Shown piece by piece: positions 20,856 through 32,796 of a DNA stretch of 64,000 nt. The notes beneath the pieces are model-generated. The model had not been told where the DNA came from. It saw nothing but the letters and a program-made list of their open reading frames with translations, and made no database searches. The position numbers and the translations under genes are program-made. Numbering within the stretch: the stretch's first letter is position 1; every line of letters starts with the position of its first letter. The stretch lies in NCBI RefSeq assembly GCF_027580225.2, contig NC_073358.2, positions 47,640,001 through 47,704,000 of the forward strand, given 5' to 3'. The stretch comes from Misgurnus anguillicaudatus. Lineage: Eukaryota > Chordata > Actinopteri > Cypriniformes > Cobitidae.

Positions 20856-21094
20856 CTACGGATCTAATAAATCGTGTTCTTGGAAATTGGCGATGGGTTC
20901 CGGCGGCTGCCCTGAGTTCGGCGTGTGACCGTGGTAAAGCTCCTCTACAGTCCTGTGGGTCTTGCACATGTCCTCCGGGTAACGTGCATGAAGCTCCTCA
21001 TTGGCGATGTAATGGGTGTCGGAGAACTCGGTGAAGTAGCGTCCGACCTCGGGGTGGGCGATCTCCAGCGGGGAGCCGTGAGGTTCGAGATTCT
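20856..21094 (-). CDS. fbxo21: fbxo21 last coding exon
   Basis: Residues 559-637, NLEPHGSPLEIAHPEVGRYF through IANFQEHDLLDP and TAG. Acceptor GTCTGCAG. Confidence 0.92.
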
Positions 21095-24000
21095 CTGCAG
21101 ACAAAGTAATTTGCGACCATTATGATGTTGAAACAAAAGAGGTCTTCAATTAACAGCCATTTCCCCTGAAGAAACGATTCAGTGATGCTGATGAAATTCA
21201 GAGCAATCACGACAAAGTCCCAGTTTTCAGAGACGATAAATGAATCATTTAAAGAGACACTCCACTTTCCAGCTCCCCAAGAGTTAAACATTTGATTTTT
21301 ACCATTTTGGAATCCATTCAGCCGATCTACGGGTCTGGCGCTAGCACTTTTAGCATAGCTTAGCATAATCCATTGAATCTGATTAGACCATTAGCATTGT
21401 GCTCAAAATTTTTTTTTCCTATTTAAAACTTGACTCTTCTGTAGTTACCCTGTGCACCAAGAGCGACCGAAAACTCAAAGTTGCGAGTTTCTAGGCAGAC
21501 ATGTTGCGTAAAAATCAAGGACTTTGCTGCTGCAACATGACTGCAGCAGGCGTAGTGATATTACGCAGTGCTCAAAAATAGTCCCCTGCTGTTGAAAGCT
21601 TGAAAGTTACTAATTTTCATGTATATAATTTTGTGTTACAGCAGCAAAGTCCTTGATTATTACGCCAAAATAAGAGTATAGTTCCTAGCCATATCTGCCT
21701 AGAAAATCGCAACTTTTAATTTTCTGTCAGTCTTAGTACATGATGTAACTACAGAAGAGTCAAGTTTTAAATAGGAAGAATATCGAAACTATTTGGTTAT
21801 TTTTTAGCGTGATGCCAATGGTCTAATCAGATTCAATGGACCGTGCTAAGCCACGCCAAAAGTGGTAGCGCCAGACCCCTAGATCGGCTGAATGGATTCC
21901 AAAGCCGCAAAAATCAAATGTTCAACTCTAGGGGAGCTGGAAAATTAGCATATTTTTTTAAAAAAAGGGGAGTGTCCCTTTAAGATGTATTGTTTTACTT
22001 CCCTAATTTAACCACCCATAAATCAACATTTACAAGGAACATAAATAAAGGGCCGACCCACCCTGTGCAGCATATCTACAGGTCCCGTCCTGTACTAAGA
22101 CATTGTAGAAGGGCTGATCAGAACCCTTAGACAGCTGATGGACCCTCATAGTGTTAATCCACTCCTGACTCATCGTGCATGTAGGATCCCATCCATATAT
22201 TACACAGTTATAGCCTGACCTACGAAGGCAATCGTACAGCTTAAAAACATTCATAAACGTAATAATCATTTTTAAAACAGCAAAAGCACAATTCATTTTG
22301 CAGAAAATCATATTAAAGGCACAATATGCAATTTTCACCACTAGAGGTCGCCAAACAAAAACAACGACTAAAATAGGAGTTTTAAATGTTCTTACCTCAA
22401 CTTAGACTAATTAATACATACCTATCTTTTTTCAATGCGTGCACTACATTATTGTACAGCGCGTCGTGAATGTGTTTGCATTTAGCCTAGCCCCATTCAT
22501 TCCTTAGGATCCAAACAGGGATGAATTTAGAAGAACTATATTGTATGGCATAAGAGCACTTAGTTTGCAGCACTTTAACCTCGACTACCCCCCCTCGCTC
22601 AAACTTCCATCAATATTACTGCGCCCGAGGTCGAAGTGTTGCAAACTACCGTAAGTGCTCTTCCGCCATAAGATAAAGTTCTCATTTTTTATTCGCTTAA
22701 AAATCACCATGTTTTATTTTATGCCACCATACTCACTCGTGTTACTACTCATGTAACAGTCTTTAAATAGAGAAAACATGGAAGTGTTTGGTGGCTTCTA
22801 AATTCATCCCTGCTTGGATCCTAAGGAATGAATGGGGCTAGGCTAAATGCTAACACATTCACGACACGCTGTACAAAGATTAAGTGCACGCATTGAATAA
22901 AGATAGGGATATTAATTAAGTTGAGGTAAGAACGTAGTAAAATATGGTGTTTTCCTTTAATGCAAAATCTTACAAATTGTGCCTTTAACCTATAAAAACT
23001 GTGTAGTTTTCAAACAGGAAGTTCATTTGTTCCCCGCTTTTCTGAATAAATGGACGACTCTTAATGTGACTACTATTTAGGATAAAGAGAAAAATGCTTT
23101 TTTTTTGGTTCGCTTCGCTTGTACCTTTTATGCTTCATGACGAGACCTACGGAGTACTGCACGTCCTTGTTCTCCAACGCGCTATGTCTCTTAACCTCCG
23201 GTTCTGCCGGATGTCTTTTGTGCTGGATGTGCTCAAGGGTGTGTTGAACCAAATAACCCACAGCGCCATGTTGAGATGGATCCAGAGCCTGGATGTGCTG
23301 GAGGATATCCAACACCTGAGACGGATAATAAAAAGATAGCATATTAACACTGTACTAAATGTGTTGCCACATGAATTATAGGCCTACAGTGTATTTAAGT
23401 ACAAAGAAAAATGACTTTGTGGATGGGGTTAATTTGAAGGAATCTTAATTATTAAGTTGGACAACACAAAGGTTGTGGGAAAATATATCAAGTTGAAGTT
23501 TTATTTTAAATGTGTTAGATCTGAAAGAGCCAAATTCGGCAAATGCCTTTATCCAAAGTGACTATAAGAGTTCACAGTATACCATCCCCCTGCTGTAACC
23601 TGAGCTTAAAATGCATTGCTTAGCAGCACAATGGTGTAATATATTGTTATATTGTCTATCTCTGCTTGCACAGCTTGAACCTGTAATGTTAACTTACCAG
23701 GCCAGTTCTTAACTTTACCACAAATAAACTATCGCTGCGTCTGCGTCTGAAACCGCTGTCTTCCAGACTATATAGTAGGCGAGTAGTATGTTCGATACAA
23801 CTCGCCTCGTAGTATAAGGCAAAAAGTACCCGGATGACCTACTAGATTTACGGCTAGATTTTTATGTGTGCATTCGATGGACACTATTATTCCATAAGGG
23901 CCATGCACCACATTTCGAGTATGAATATAATAAAAATCCCAGAAATCTATGAACGGGGCGGGTCTTTAAGTGATTTAGGTACCAAAAATGTATTTCTTAT

Positions 24001-27000
24001 GATTTCATTGTACTTGTTAAACAATGCATACATAAATTATTATTGCAGTTGTTCTGATTACATCATAGGTCAAACGGTATGTCCAAAATGTATTGAAACT
24101 GCACCCACACATACTATATAGAACGTACTGTTTTAATAATAAAGCAAATCTGTCAGTGATTTCGGACACAGTGCTTGATTTATTATTAAAGGATTAGTCC
24201 ATTTTCTTAAAAAAAAAAAAAACAGATAATTTACTCGCCACCGTGTCATCCAAAATGTTGATGTTTTTTTTTGTTCAGCCAAGAAGAAATTATGTTTTTT
24301 GAGGAATACATTTTTCTCATTTTAATGGACTTTAAAGCAACACCAAAGAGTTTTTTTACCTTAAAATAACGTTTCCAAAAAAGTTTCAGTGGTTCATCAA
24401 CTCAAAACGGTGAATGGCACTTTCACATTCGCTTTGCAGCCCTCTATCGACCAAAAAGAAGTTTCCTACCGTCGGGTCGTGGTCCTGTAGGTCGAGTGAA
24501 AACTACAAAAACAGCTTTACGGCAGACCTACAATCCAATCAGAGCCAGCTATGCTGCAGTATTTACGACAGAGGTAATGAACAATTATGCTTCTAACCTG
24601 TAGGGGGAGCAAAGAGCAATAAGTCTTTAGTGTTGCGTTAATAGACCCCAACACTTAACAGTTTTTAATGCATTTTAAAATTGCAGTTTCAAAGGACTCT
24701 AAACGATCCCAAACGAGGCATAAGGGTCTTAACTAGCGAAACAATCATTTTTGGCAAGAAAAATAAAAAATATGCACTTTTAAACCACAACTTTTCGTCT
24801 TCCTCCGGTCGTGAGACGTGCCAGCGTGACCTCACTTAATATGTCAAGAGGTCACGGATGACATCTGCGAAACTACGCACCAGTGTTTACATGTGTGGAG
24901 AAGGAGGACAGTTCCGACGTTTTTGTATATCGAATGATACTAATTAATGTTTTTGTGTCAGTTTATTGTTTAAAATGGTCTGCAAATGTGCGTTTCATAT
25001 ATGTAACACGTGACCTTTGGATGTCATTACGCAATTACATGAGGTCACGCTGGTGCGTCACAGGACCGGAGGAAGACGAGAAGTTGTGGTTTAAAAGTGC
25101 ATATTTGTCGACCCTTGTGCCTCGTTTGCGATCGTTTAGAGTAATTTGAAACTGCAATTTATAACTGTTACGTGTTGGGGTCCATTAAAGTCCATTAAAA
25201 TGAGAAAAATCCTGGAATGTTTTCCTCAAAAAACATAATTTCTTCTCGACTGAACAAAGAAAAACCTTCAACATTTTGGATGACATGGTGGTGAGTAAAT
25301 TATCTGGATTTTTTTTAAGAAAATTGACTAATCCTTTAAAAGCGGTCAGTGATGCTCAAAGAGGCATGTGAACCTGTGAATAATTAGTGTAATATATCAT
25401 AGATGCTTGCTTACTTTCTCCGGCCATATGCCCAGGTGGAAATAAAGCCGTGCCTGCAGCAGAAGATACTGAACGTTATCAGGATTAATAGTGAGGTAGA
25501 GATCCAGAGAGTCCCGCAGGAGCTGATAGGATTTCTCGTTCCCTTCCCTAGACAGAAAACAAACACAACACTGACTATTTAACTTTTAGGTTGGCTGATG
25601 AAAATCCACCAACACATTTCATTTACATAAAACACAGACTATACCTAAACGGTTTCCCGACTGGTTTACTAGTGACAACCTATGCAGCATACAAACTTAG
25701 TGTGAAAATCTGCATCGAAGAAATATTTGTTTATAAGCTACAAACGCATGCATGAAAACCCAAAAATATATAAAAGCATTGTTAAACACAAATTAAAGGT
25801 GCTGTGAGTGATCCCATCATCCATCTTGTGTCAAGACTTATTTTTTCTGATCCCACCCATTTTTATTTTTGCATTTTATGTCAAGTATAGCTACAATGCT
25901 GTCTGTAAAAATTTGTCTCACCCTCTTTTGCCGATATTAAGCAGGTTTCCCACCATCCGCAGGAGTAGTTCCCCAGTGCTTATTGCACCGTAGTAATCTG
26001 CTGTCACCTGGTGTCTGATTAGATACTCGCACTCTTTAGCAGCCAGCTGCTTGCCGTTCCCAAATGCATCAATGTAAACATAGTCGTAGATGTCGCCACT
26101 CCTGTGAAACAGCATATTAGTCATCTTAAGTCTTTGTTATATTTTAATGCTATTGTAACTTTCAAAGCATAATAAGACAAGTGATATTTTACATATTCAA
26201 CAAGATAACCACCATGGTATATGAAAAAGTAACAATCGCCCCCGTTTTGGATATTAATCCTCTGTACTGACCACATGCTTTTTTGATAATGTATGAATGA
26301 ATCCTGGTTCTGTTGTTGATCTGTTGCTGCTGTTTGTATCATTTTAGCCGGGTCACTGACAACCATCAAATTTATTTTTACTCAATTACAATTCAATATT
26401 AAAATCAGTAAATGTTTGGTTAACAAGTTGTAGTTGTCGGTCAGGAAAATTTACTGAAATGAACATCCCTAGTGGCAGGTTATAAAACCAGGGTTCCCAC
26501 ACCTTAGTTAACTTCAAATTCAAGGACCTTTCAAGCACTTTCCAGGACCAATACCCTTAAAATTCAAGGACTAAATGTGTTTCCTTTCGAGGGAACTCGT
26601 GCTGCGTCACTGAGGTGACACTTTGGGGACGCTTCAAGGGGTAAGTGCGTCTGAGTGTGTATATCAAATTCAACCAATGGTGAGGCTTAACGACAAAGAC
26701 ACGGTGACGCAGGAGCCAGGAAGTATATCGCTATCTAAAATATTGCCAAAGACGGCGTTACAGGGATGCAGGAAGTATGGCAAGGGAGACGCAGTGTCTC
26801 GTTCCCTTCTCAGGTTACAACAGTTACATATGTAACCCGAGACGTTTTCATGTGTCAAACACAACTATGCAAAAAAGCATTTTGGTATGAATCAACATTC
26901 GCATACAGAAGATATAAGCATTTAAAGCGAACAGTTTAGCACGTGTGCTTAAAAGTCTAAAATTTTGATGATATTATCCTAGACTACACAGGGAATAATA

Positions 27001-30000
27001 CGGATTTTTTTCTAGAAAAAAAGCACTTTTAATGACCTGTACCTATATATGTATATTTTCAAAAACTTCCCTGGCCCTTGGATTTTTTCCGAAAACTTTT
27101 AAGGATTTCAAGGACCCGTGGGAACCCTGTGAAATGTAGCCGGAATGCAAAAAGTAAAAACCCACCTGCTTTGATTTTGGCACCAGCGGAGCAGAAAGTG
27201 GTTGGGAAAGTTGACAGGCTCGAGCGGGACTCCTAATTTCCTGGCCAGTGTCATGTAGAGCACAGAGAGGCTGATGGGAATGCCTGTCCGACGGACCAGC
27301 ACCTAAACAGAACGGGATGCAGGAGAGCACACTGTTGACTGTGTAGATTTCCCTGCGGCACTTTATTATACATGAGGTGATGGTGGTCATGTGTACCTGA
27401 TGTATGTATGAGTTCAGGGGATTGTAATAGTCGCGCTCATTGCCCTTGTACTGCAGCTGCTCATACAGGACGACGTTGAGAGCGCATATGACCTGCCTTT
27501 GTAATTCCAGGTCTTCCAGAACAAAGCAGTCACCTAGGAAAACAACAGCGAGGACAGATAGGGGGAGAAGACTTTACAAGGAATAACTTTATAGTTGCCA
27601 AATTAATAAAAAAAAACTGAAGTAATCTATGAGACCTTGGAGACATTTCATTTTTTAACATCAAATGTTTATCAGACAACAGAGAATTTTTTCTGTAAGC
27701 CTGGCGACACGAGAGCACTAAATGAAATTTTCCACATCTCTCGGCGTGGACCGACCTTGACTGGCTCGCAGAATCGGGTGTGTGGCGTTTTTCTCTCGTA
27801 GGTATTTCTTCACCTTGTCTGTGATGTCTTCTATTTGGGCTGATGTACTTTCAAGAGTGACATCAGCAAGGGGGTTACAATACTGATCGACCAAAACGGC
27901 CCCTGGAAAGGAGGATAAAACAGAAAGGGATGTGCTTTAACTTTTTTATCTTTTCTATACGTTTAAATACATATGTAAAGATATCAGCCAACACATCTGA
28001 TTTTACACATATATAAAGTAAGGAATAATTGACGACGGGCCATTGAATTATAAGAAAATAATGCACACCAGGGTGGTGATGCGGCACGACGCAAAGCGGA
28101 GTGCCGTTGCACCGCAGGTGTGCATTATTTTCAAATAATTCAAAGGACCGGAGTCAATTATTCCGCTTATACCACGGTTACCACAAACATTGCTCTGGTG
28201 CCTATTTTTAAGACATTTGAAAAGTTAGGTGTGCGGTTTACAGAAAAATAATCAACACCTATAGAACATTTCTCAGCCAATCAGAATGCAGCATTCAACA
28301 GACCCGTGGTATAATATTTAATAATTAACATATGTTATATACTGAAGTTCTGGTTTAATTTCTGTCTAATATATATATATATATATGTATGAAGAGTTTG
28401 GTTCCAAAACGCAATAAATCCATTTTGACAAATTTCGGTAAAAACGTGTTTTCTATACCAAGAAAGTGACAAGATGAAAACCACTATTTTCTGTTACAAA
28501 CTTTCATATAGCATCTTTAGGTTATAATAACAAAAAAATTCAAATCAATAATTTGACTTTCAAAGATTTATTATAAAAACTGATTATTTTTCCGCAAAAT
28601 GCAAAAATGTTAAATAAAATGCAATGTTATAAATTGATTAAATCTATATATAAATTTGCATTCATCTTTGCCATGTTATATTCATTTAGTTGACTAGTGG
28701 TATACACTGATTCAATCAAAACGCTTACTTTGTCATATTAAGAACACTGTCATTGCTGCTGTTATACTTGGGACATCGTCGCTGAACGTTTTTGACAGCG
28801 ATCAGCTGTAAAATGTTTTGGTCCTGCTCGATTTTCGTTGATTTAGAGTAAAACAATGGAAAGTTTTTCATAAGATCCTCTGGGGTCAATGTGTTAGCAT
28901 GACAGAAGCTTGATCCTGCCGGGAGAAAAAGCAACCGGCATTTTTCCGTCTCCCGAGTGCCTCTCGCGTAAATTATTAGATTCTGATGGCTTACGTTTCT
29001 TCCCTGCCACAGAAAGCCACCAAAGGTTTATCAATACCATCAAAGTCTTATTTTGTTTTTGTTTGTTTGTTGATCACGAAGTACAAAGCAGATGAGGAAA
29101 ACTAGGATTCTGTGTGTACTCAATGCACCGCCATCATTGTTTACAATGTGTGAAATGGTGTGCTGTGATTGGTTAAGCGGATTTATTTCATTCTGCAGAG
29201 AAGGAGAACCAGTGTTTGTCGCGTTTTGGCAAAAAGAGAGAAAAGATGACAGAATAACACGGCGGATATCAGATTTTGCGTAAAATTAAGAATTTACTTT
29301 TTAAAAGTTACCATATACAATACTGATTTTGGTGGTAACTAATAAAAAATGGCGTTTATCGCGTTTCGGAACCAAACTCTTCATATATAGGTTTTCACAG
29401 ACAGGCTCACAAATATGTTTTGGGATTTATGTAGCCTTAAGTAGCATTATAACATCCAAAAGCAGTGCATTCTGGGAAAACATTTAAATTAATGATCTAG
29501 GGTTCAATAACAATGGCACTTTATTATCTCATTGATCCATACAAATTAAGAGAACTTTATAATATTTCCGAGATAATTTGGTCATTTTTCATCAGCAGGA
29601 AATAAAAACCTCTCGTGTCAATGTCTTTACCTTCGAGGGCTGACTGCTGTTCTGGAGGACGCTCAAGAAAAGCTTTTAGATTTCTCAAAATATTCTGCTG
29701 GCGGAGAAAGTAGAGGATTTTCTTTGCATAGTACTTAAGTGTCAAACTTTTCCTGGGAAAGGAGGGAGAAAGAGACTCATAAATCCTGTTAGATAAGCTG
29801 CAGTGAAAAAATGAGATGAAGAGAGACGTAAGCTCATCTCTAACCTTTTGTCAGAATTCAAAATGGTGAGCAGCTCATCTTCACAGAAGTGTTCTGGAGC
29901 ACCGAGAGACTCTATTTCTGCAAAGCTGTCTCCAAGAACCTGGCCAACGCATGGCTGCATTACAGATCTTTGGGTTAGTTACTAAACAAACTGATTAAAT

Positions 30001-31905
30001 CTAACTAACCTTACAAATTTATGATCATTTGAGAAAAATCTGTTAATATGTTACCAACTACTAATTGTGACCAGGTCACTTTCAAACTTACAACTTCTGT
30101 GAAGAACCTCTTGGAAATACATTCTACTGTCCTTCGTATCTGTTGACCAACCACGTGCCGTGTTTTAAATTCTTTCAGCCAATCGTATGACTCGTTCTGT
30201 CGATAAAATCTCTGAAGCCTGGGCCACCTAAAATATTAAAGACACAATGATCAATATGATATCTTTAATGTGAACTTAAACATGAGGCCAATGCCTCCAA
30301 AAAAGCTTTCAACTACAACTGCAAATGGATAGGATACCGCCGGTACCTTGCAAAAGATTTAAATATTTATTCGTAACCATACCCATATGAAATAAAACAC
30401 TGTAGTACACTATAGTAAACTGTGGTAAAATATTTTGTACTTACTACAGTTGTGTACTTGCTTAGTATTTACTAAATTGTATTTACTATAACTGAACACT
30501 ATAAAAAACTACAATACACAATAGTCATTATTATACAATACTATAGTATACAAAAAATTACTAGAATTAACTATAGTAAATACATTAAATATAGTAAATA
30601 GTAGATGAGAAATGCAAAAATCTTTAAAAAAATTGTTTTAAAAGCATGCATCAGGTATATTTCAATGCACATTACATTTGCACCATTTTTATGAAAGTTA
30701 AAACTGAATGGACCTGAAAATGTCAAATGGTGTAACTGCCAATTGCACCAAAGAATGAGAAATATTAAATATTTTATCCACCTTGATGGCGTGCAAGTGT
30801 AATTATAAAAAATCATTTTAAAATATAATTTTATTAGTTATTTCTAAATGTAAATTTTAATGCATTTTAAATGCTGAAAACAGCTCTGTTTGCTAAATAA
30901 TTTTTGACAAATTATGTAAAAAAATCATATTACACTAGATGATTATATTTTATTCCACATTTTTTTAGGAATATATTAATATTTTTATTTAAAAAACACT
31001 AGTTACACCAATTGACACAGACCGGTTACACCACACTGACATTTTTGCAATTATCCCCAAAATATTCTTTCAAAATGAAATAAAACCAGAAATTTTAGAC
31101 TTGGTTCTTAAAAAAGAGAATGTGTGCAAGTAATCTGCAATTTTAATTTTAACCCGTTTACATTTAATTGAACCATATGGACACAAAATAATTAACGTCA
31201 CATTATTGACCAAGATACTAAAGTTGAAATAAAATCTTACTACATCTAACCTCCAGATCCCTGCAATTAAATATAAGATCTTAATATAGTTAAACAATAC
31301 TTATTATGTATGATGATGTACTTAAATGATGATGTATTAATTTCTAATTAATTTTTGTAAGGGGACACAGGACCTCTCCAATTTTTATTGTCAAGGTCAC
31401 TAAAATTATTATAATAATACGTGCATCTGTTGCTTTTACCTACATGGACTAGTCTGTGAACTAATGTAATGAATAAACATGAAACACATGTACCTTTCTA
31501 CATATATGACACATGTGACAAGTGGTGCACCATTAAACTGTGCACGCGATCTAACACAGCTCTGGTTTAAGGACACATTTGTACTTTCTAACATGAATGG
31601 ACCAAATTTAAGCTTATCTCTTCAAAAGCTAGCAGCTGATGGAGATTATAAATTTTGAGAAATGCGTTTAACTAATGCAACCTGAGTTTGTACTGGTGCG
31701 CCCAAACCTTCCCCCTGCCGTGGCACACGTCACGCAGTCTCTTGCACGTGCAGGAAACGCTGCAAATGTCGAAATGGTTTAGCACAGGAAAGCACAATAT
31801 GTGCTCTAACATTTCCGCTGGTAAATCTGTCAGCTGTTTGACGAAACCCTCGGGAATAAGCGCGTTTGTCCCTAAAACCCGATCTCCCGTGTGTGGCGTC
31901 GCCAT
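20856..31905 (-). CDS. fbxo21: F-box only protein 21, complete, 12 coding exons
   Basis: Exons in coding order: 31682-31905, 30092-30227, 29845-29954, 29631-29752, 27756-27902, 27397-27533, 27166-27302, 25922-26101, 25415-25547, 23125-23315, 22062-22219, 20856-21094. They sum to 1914 nt (637 codons plus stop; human about 628), with GT-AG introns in phase throughout. Domains in order: F-box at residues 25-72 (LTDLPAEMLEHILCF ... VWAHQYKL); a SirB1/transglutaminase-like region at about 270-450 (VLVRRTGIPISLSVLYMTLA, PNHFLLRWCQ, YDYVYIDAFGNGKQL); and a YccV/HspQ-like domain at about 494-595 (YSVGLVMKHKR, YNCVIYGWDPTC, PFYNVLVQDGTCRYAAQENL). FBXO21 is a substrate receptor of SCF ubiquitin ligases; EID1 and ASK1 are reported mammalian substrates. 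The start is the first Met of an exon preceded by a divergent promoter shared with nf2. An alternative short insert seen in human between exons 9 and 10 was not found here. Confidence 0.95.
21253..21979. mobile_element. Fold-back TTAA element, copy 1 (fbxo21 intron)
   Basis: TTAA at 21249-21252 and 21980-21983. The ends AGAGACACTCCACTTT and AGGGGAGTGTCCCT are inverted. The arms share TGGAATCCATTCAGCCGATC and its reverse complement, plus TCTGGCGCTA. A second copy is at 34474-35150. Confidence 0.75.
22062..22219 (-). CDS. fbxo21: fbxo21 coding exon 11
   Basis: Residues 506-559, SGYNCVIYGWDPTCTMSQEW through DGTCRYAAQ. Acceptor CTTCGTAG, donor GTGGGT. Confidence 0.93.
22317..22984. mobile_element. 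Fold-back TTAA element (AGGCACAAT family)
   Basis: TTAA at 22313-22316 and 22985-22988. The ends AGGCACAATATGCAATTTT and AAATTGTGCCT are inverted. Both arms carry CCCATTCATTCCTTAGGATC or its reverse complement. It holds an intact GATTAAGTGCACGC site that is occupied in the related copy at 42900-43520. Confidence 0.75.
23125..23315 (-). CDS. fbxo21: fbxo21 coding exon 10
   Basis: Residues 443-506, VLDILQHIQALDPSQHGAVG through YSVGLVMKHKR, entering the YccV-like domain. Acceptor CCGTCTCAG, donor GTACAA. Confidence 0.92.
23531..23575 (-). repeat. SINE tail fragment
   Basis: CGGCAAATGCCTTTATCCAA then AGTGACTATAAGAG is the reverse complement of the cyprinid SINE tail. Confidence 0.45.
23736..24171. 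mobile_element. Element with CTGTGTCCGAAACC-type ends, copy 1
   Basis: A diverged left end TGCGTCTGAAACCGC and right end GATTTCGGACACAG are inverted. The interior shares AAGTACCCGGATGACCTACT with the copy at 43961-44626. The ORF at 23864-24121 is in the element and not a gene. Confidence 0.6.
24190..25335. mobile_element. Fold-back TTAA element (AGGATTAGTCC family), copy 1
   Basis: TTAA at 24186-24189 and 25336-25339. The ends AGGATTAGTCCATTTTCTT and AAAATTGACTAATCCT are inverted. Arms share ATCCAAAATGTTGATG. It carries a nested element at 24336-24637. A shorter copy is at 63145-63591. Confidence 0.75.
24336..24637. mobile_element. Nested TTAA MITE (AGCAACACCAAAGAG)
   Basis: TTAA at 24332-24335 and 24638-24641. 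The ends AGCAACACCAAAGAG and GTCTTTAGTGTTGC are inverted. The flanks GACTT-TAA and TAGACCCC join up in the uninterrupted copy near 63285. Confidence 0.7.
25415..25547 (-). CDS. fbxo21: fbxo21 coding exon 9
   Basis: Residues 398-442, KSYQLLRDSLDLYLTINPD through ARLYFHLGIWPEK. Acceptor CTGTCTAG, donor GTAAG. Confidence 0.93.
25548..25921 (-). other. fbxo21 intron 8, nothing recognised
   Basis: No repeat or coding signal identified. Confidence 0.5.
25922..26101 (-). CDS. fbxo21: fbxo21 coding exon 8
   Basis: Residues 338-398, SGDIYDYVYIDAFGNGKQLA through GNLLNIGKR. Acceptor TTTCACAG, donor GTGAGA. Confidence 0.93.
26489..27129. mobile_element. Composite element with CAGGGTTCCCAC ends, copy 1
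   Basis: Ends CAGGGTTCCCACACCTTAG and GTGGGAACCCTG are inverted. A different repeat (about 26582-26835: CCTTTCGAGGGAACTCG ... CGTTCCCTTCTCAGG) sits inside, and the same arrangement recurs at 56282-56975. Clear target duplication not seen. Confidence 0.6.
27166..27302 (-). CDS. fbxo21: fbxo21 coding exon 7
   Basis: Residues 293-338, VLVRRTGIPISLSVLYMTLA through LLRWCQNQS. Acceptor TGTTTTAG, donor GTGGGT. The frame stays open past the donor, giving a misleading longer ORF. Confidence 0.93.
27397..27533 (-). CDS. fbxo21: fbxo21 coding exon 6
   Basis: Residues 247-292, DCFVLEDLELQRQVICALN through NPLNSYIHQ. Acceptor TTCCTAG, donor GTACAC. Confidence 0.92.
27756..27902 (-). CDS. fbxo21: fbxo21 coding exon 5
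   Basis: Residues 198-247, AVLVDQYCNPLADVTLEST through THPILRASQ. Acceptor CTTTCCAG, donor GTCGGT. Confidence 0.92.
28018..28316. repeat. Inverted repeat in fbxo21 intron 4
   Basis: AAAATAATGCACACCAGG is mirrored by CAGGTGTGCATTATTTT; a second pair, TATACCACGGTTACC and CCCGTGGTATA, closes the right side. Probably an old MITE. Confidence 0.5.
28389..29385. mobile_element. Fold-back element (AAGAGTTTGGTTCC ends)
   Basis: ATGAAGAGTTTGGTTCCAAA and CGGAACCAAACTCTTCAT are inverted. A shorter relative is at 43613-43862. ORFs inside at 28910-29283 are unassigned and probably belong to the element. Confidence 0.6.
29631..29752 (-). CDS. fbxo21: fbxo21 coding exon 4
   Basis: Residues 157-198, SLTLKYYAKKILYFLRQQN then LKAFLERPPEQQSALE. 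Acceptor TTCCCAG, donor GTAAAG. Confidence 0.92.
29845..29954 (-). CDS. fbxo21: fbxo21 coding exon 3
   Basis: Residues 121-157, PCVGQVLGDSFAEIESLGAP through LLTILNSDK. Acceptor AATGCAG, donor GTTAGA. Confidence 0.9.
30092..30227 (-). CDS. fbxo21: fbxo21 coding exon 2
   Basis: Residues 75-120, WPRLQRFYRQNESYDWLKEF through CISKRFFTEV. Acceptor TTTTAG, donor GTAAGT. Confidence 0.92.
30228..31681 (-). other. fbxo21 intron 1
   Basis: AT-rich. At 30390-30620 there is a degenerate array of CACTATAGTAAA/TTTACTATAGT motifs. Nothing else recognised. Confidence 0.5.
31682..31905 (-). CDS. fbxo21: fbxo21 coding exon 1 (F-box)
   Basis: Residues 1-75 from MATPHTGDRVLG to HQYKLR, with the whole F-box. 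The donor GTTGCA is non-optimal, but the phase (2) and the join to WPRLQ fit. Confidence 0.93.
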
Positions 31906-32783
31906 CTTTTCTGTTTACCACGATGACCTCATCGAAGTTCCGCCCAATTCTGTCATGAGGTCACGCCCACTACTGGTGCAGAACTACCTAGTGTGAAATG
32001 AGGTAAATTTTATCTTCTCTTTTATCATTTATCTTCTTTTAACTTGTATTTATCTTAAACATTAATATTTACACATTTATTCTGGAAACACATATTCAAT
32101 GTTTTATAAATGTAATAAATTATTAATAATTTACGTTAATAATAATTAATGCTTATTTTATTTCTTAACCTTGAAGCAAATATTTTTCAGTTTTATGTTA
32201 TTTCATGTTTTATAAAAGCGTTTTATAAACGTTTTCTCTGAATGTACAAGCATTTTTACAGCATTTACAACATGTTCTGTATTTTTAAATATGGAGATCT
32301 CTGTTTCACATAGTGTCTTCAATGGATTTTAAAAGTATGTTACTAAAGCTATAGTTTTACTTTATTACTATTTTTTTTTTAATTGTGCTTTCTTTATTGC
32401 TATTTAATTTGCCAATATATTTATTATTTTTATCAGTTTAAACATACGTGAGTATGCAACATGGATAATAATTAATGCACATTGTATTTCTTAACCTTGA
32501 AGCCATACGTTTTCTTTTTTCTGTTATTTTATGCTTTATAAAAGTGTTTTATAAACGTTTTCTCTCACATTATAGTGTATTCAATGGGTTTTTACAGTAT
32601 GTTACTATAAAACTAATTTTACGTTATTATTTTTTTTATTTTTTTTATTGTAATTCATTGCTATTTAATTTTCGAATATATTTATAATTTTACCAGTTTT
32701 TATTATCCATTGTTATAAGTTTGTTTTAACTGGTTTTGTGCAATGTAAATATTCTCGTAAAAAAACTCTGCGGCGTGCGCTAG

Positions 32784-32796
32784 TACGCATGCGCGC
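32784..32796. promoter_or_regulatory. NRF1-like site
   Basis: TACGCATGCGCGC matches the palindromic GCGCATGCGC-type NRF1 consensus, typical of TATA-less vertebrate promoters. It sits just upstream of the likely nf2 leader exon. Confidence 0.5.

Noticed and set aside
24883..25149. 88-codon ORF that looks moderately protein-like
   Set aside because: It is inside the fold-back element 24190-25335; no domain and no splice context.
27043..27390. 115-codon minus-strand ORF
   Set aside because: It overlaps fbxo21 exon 7 in a different frame and crosses both splice sites. A shadow of the real exon.
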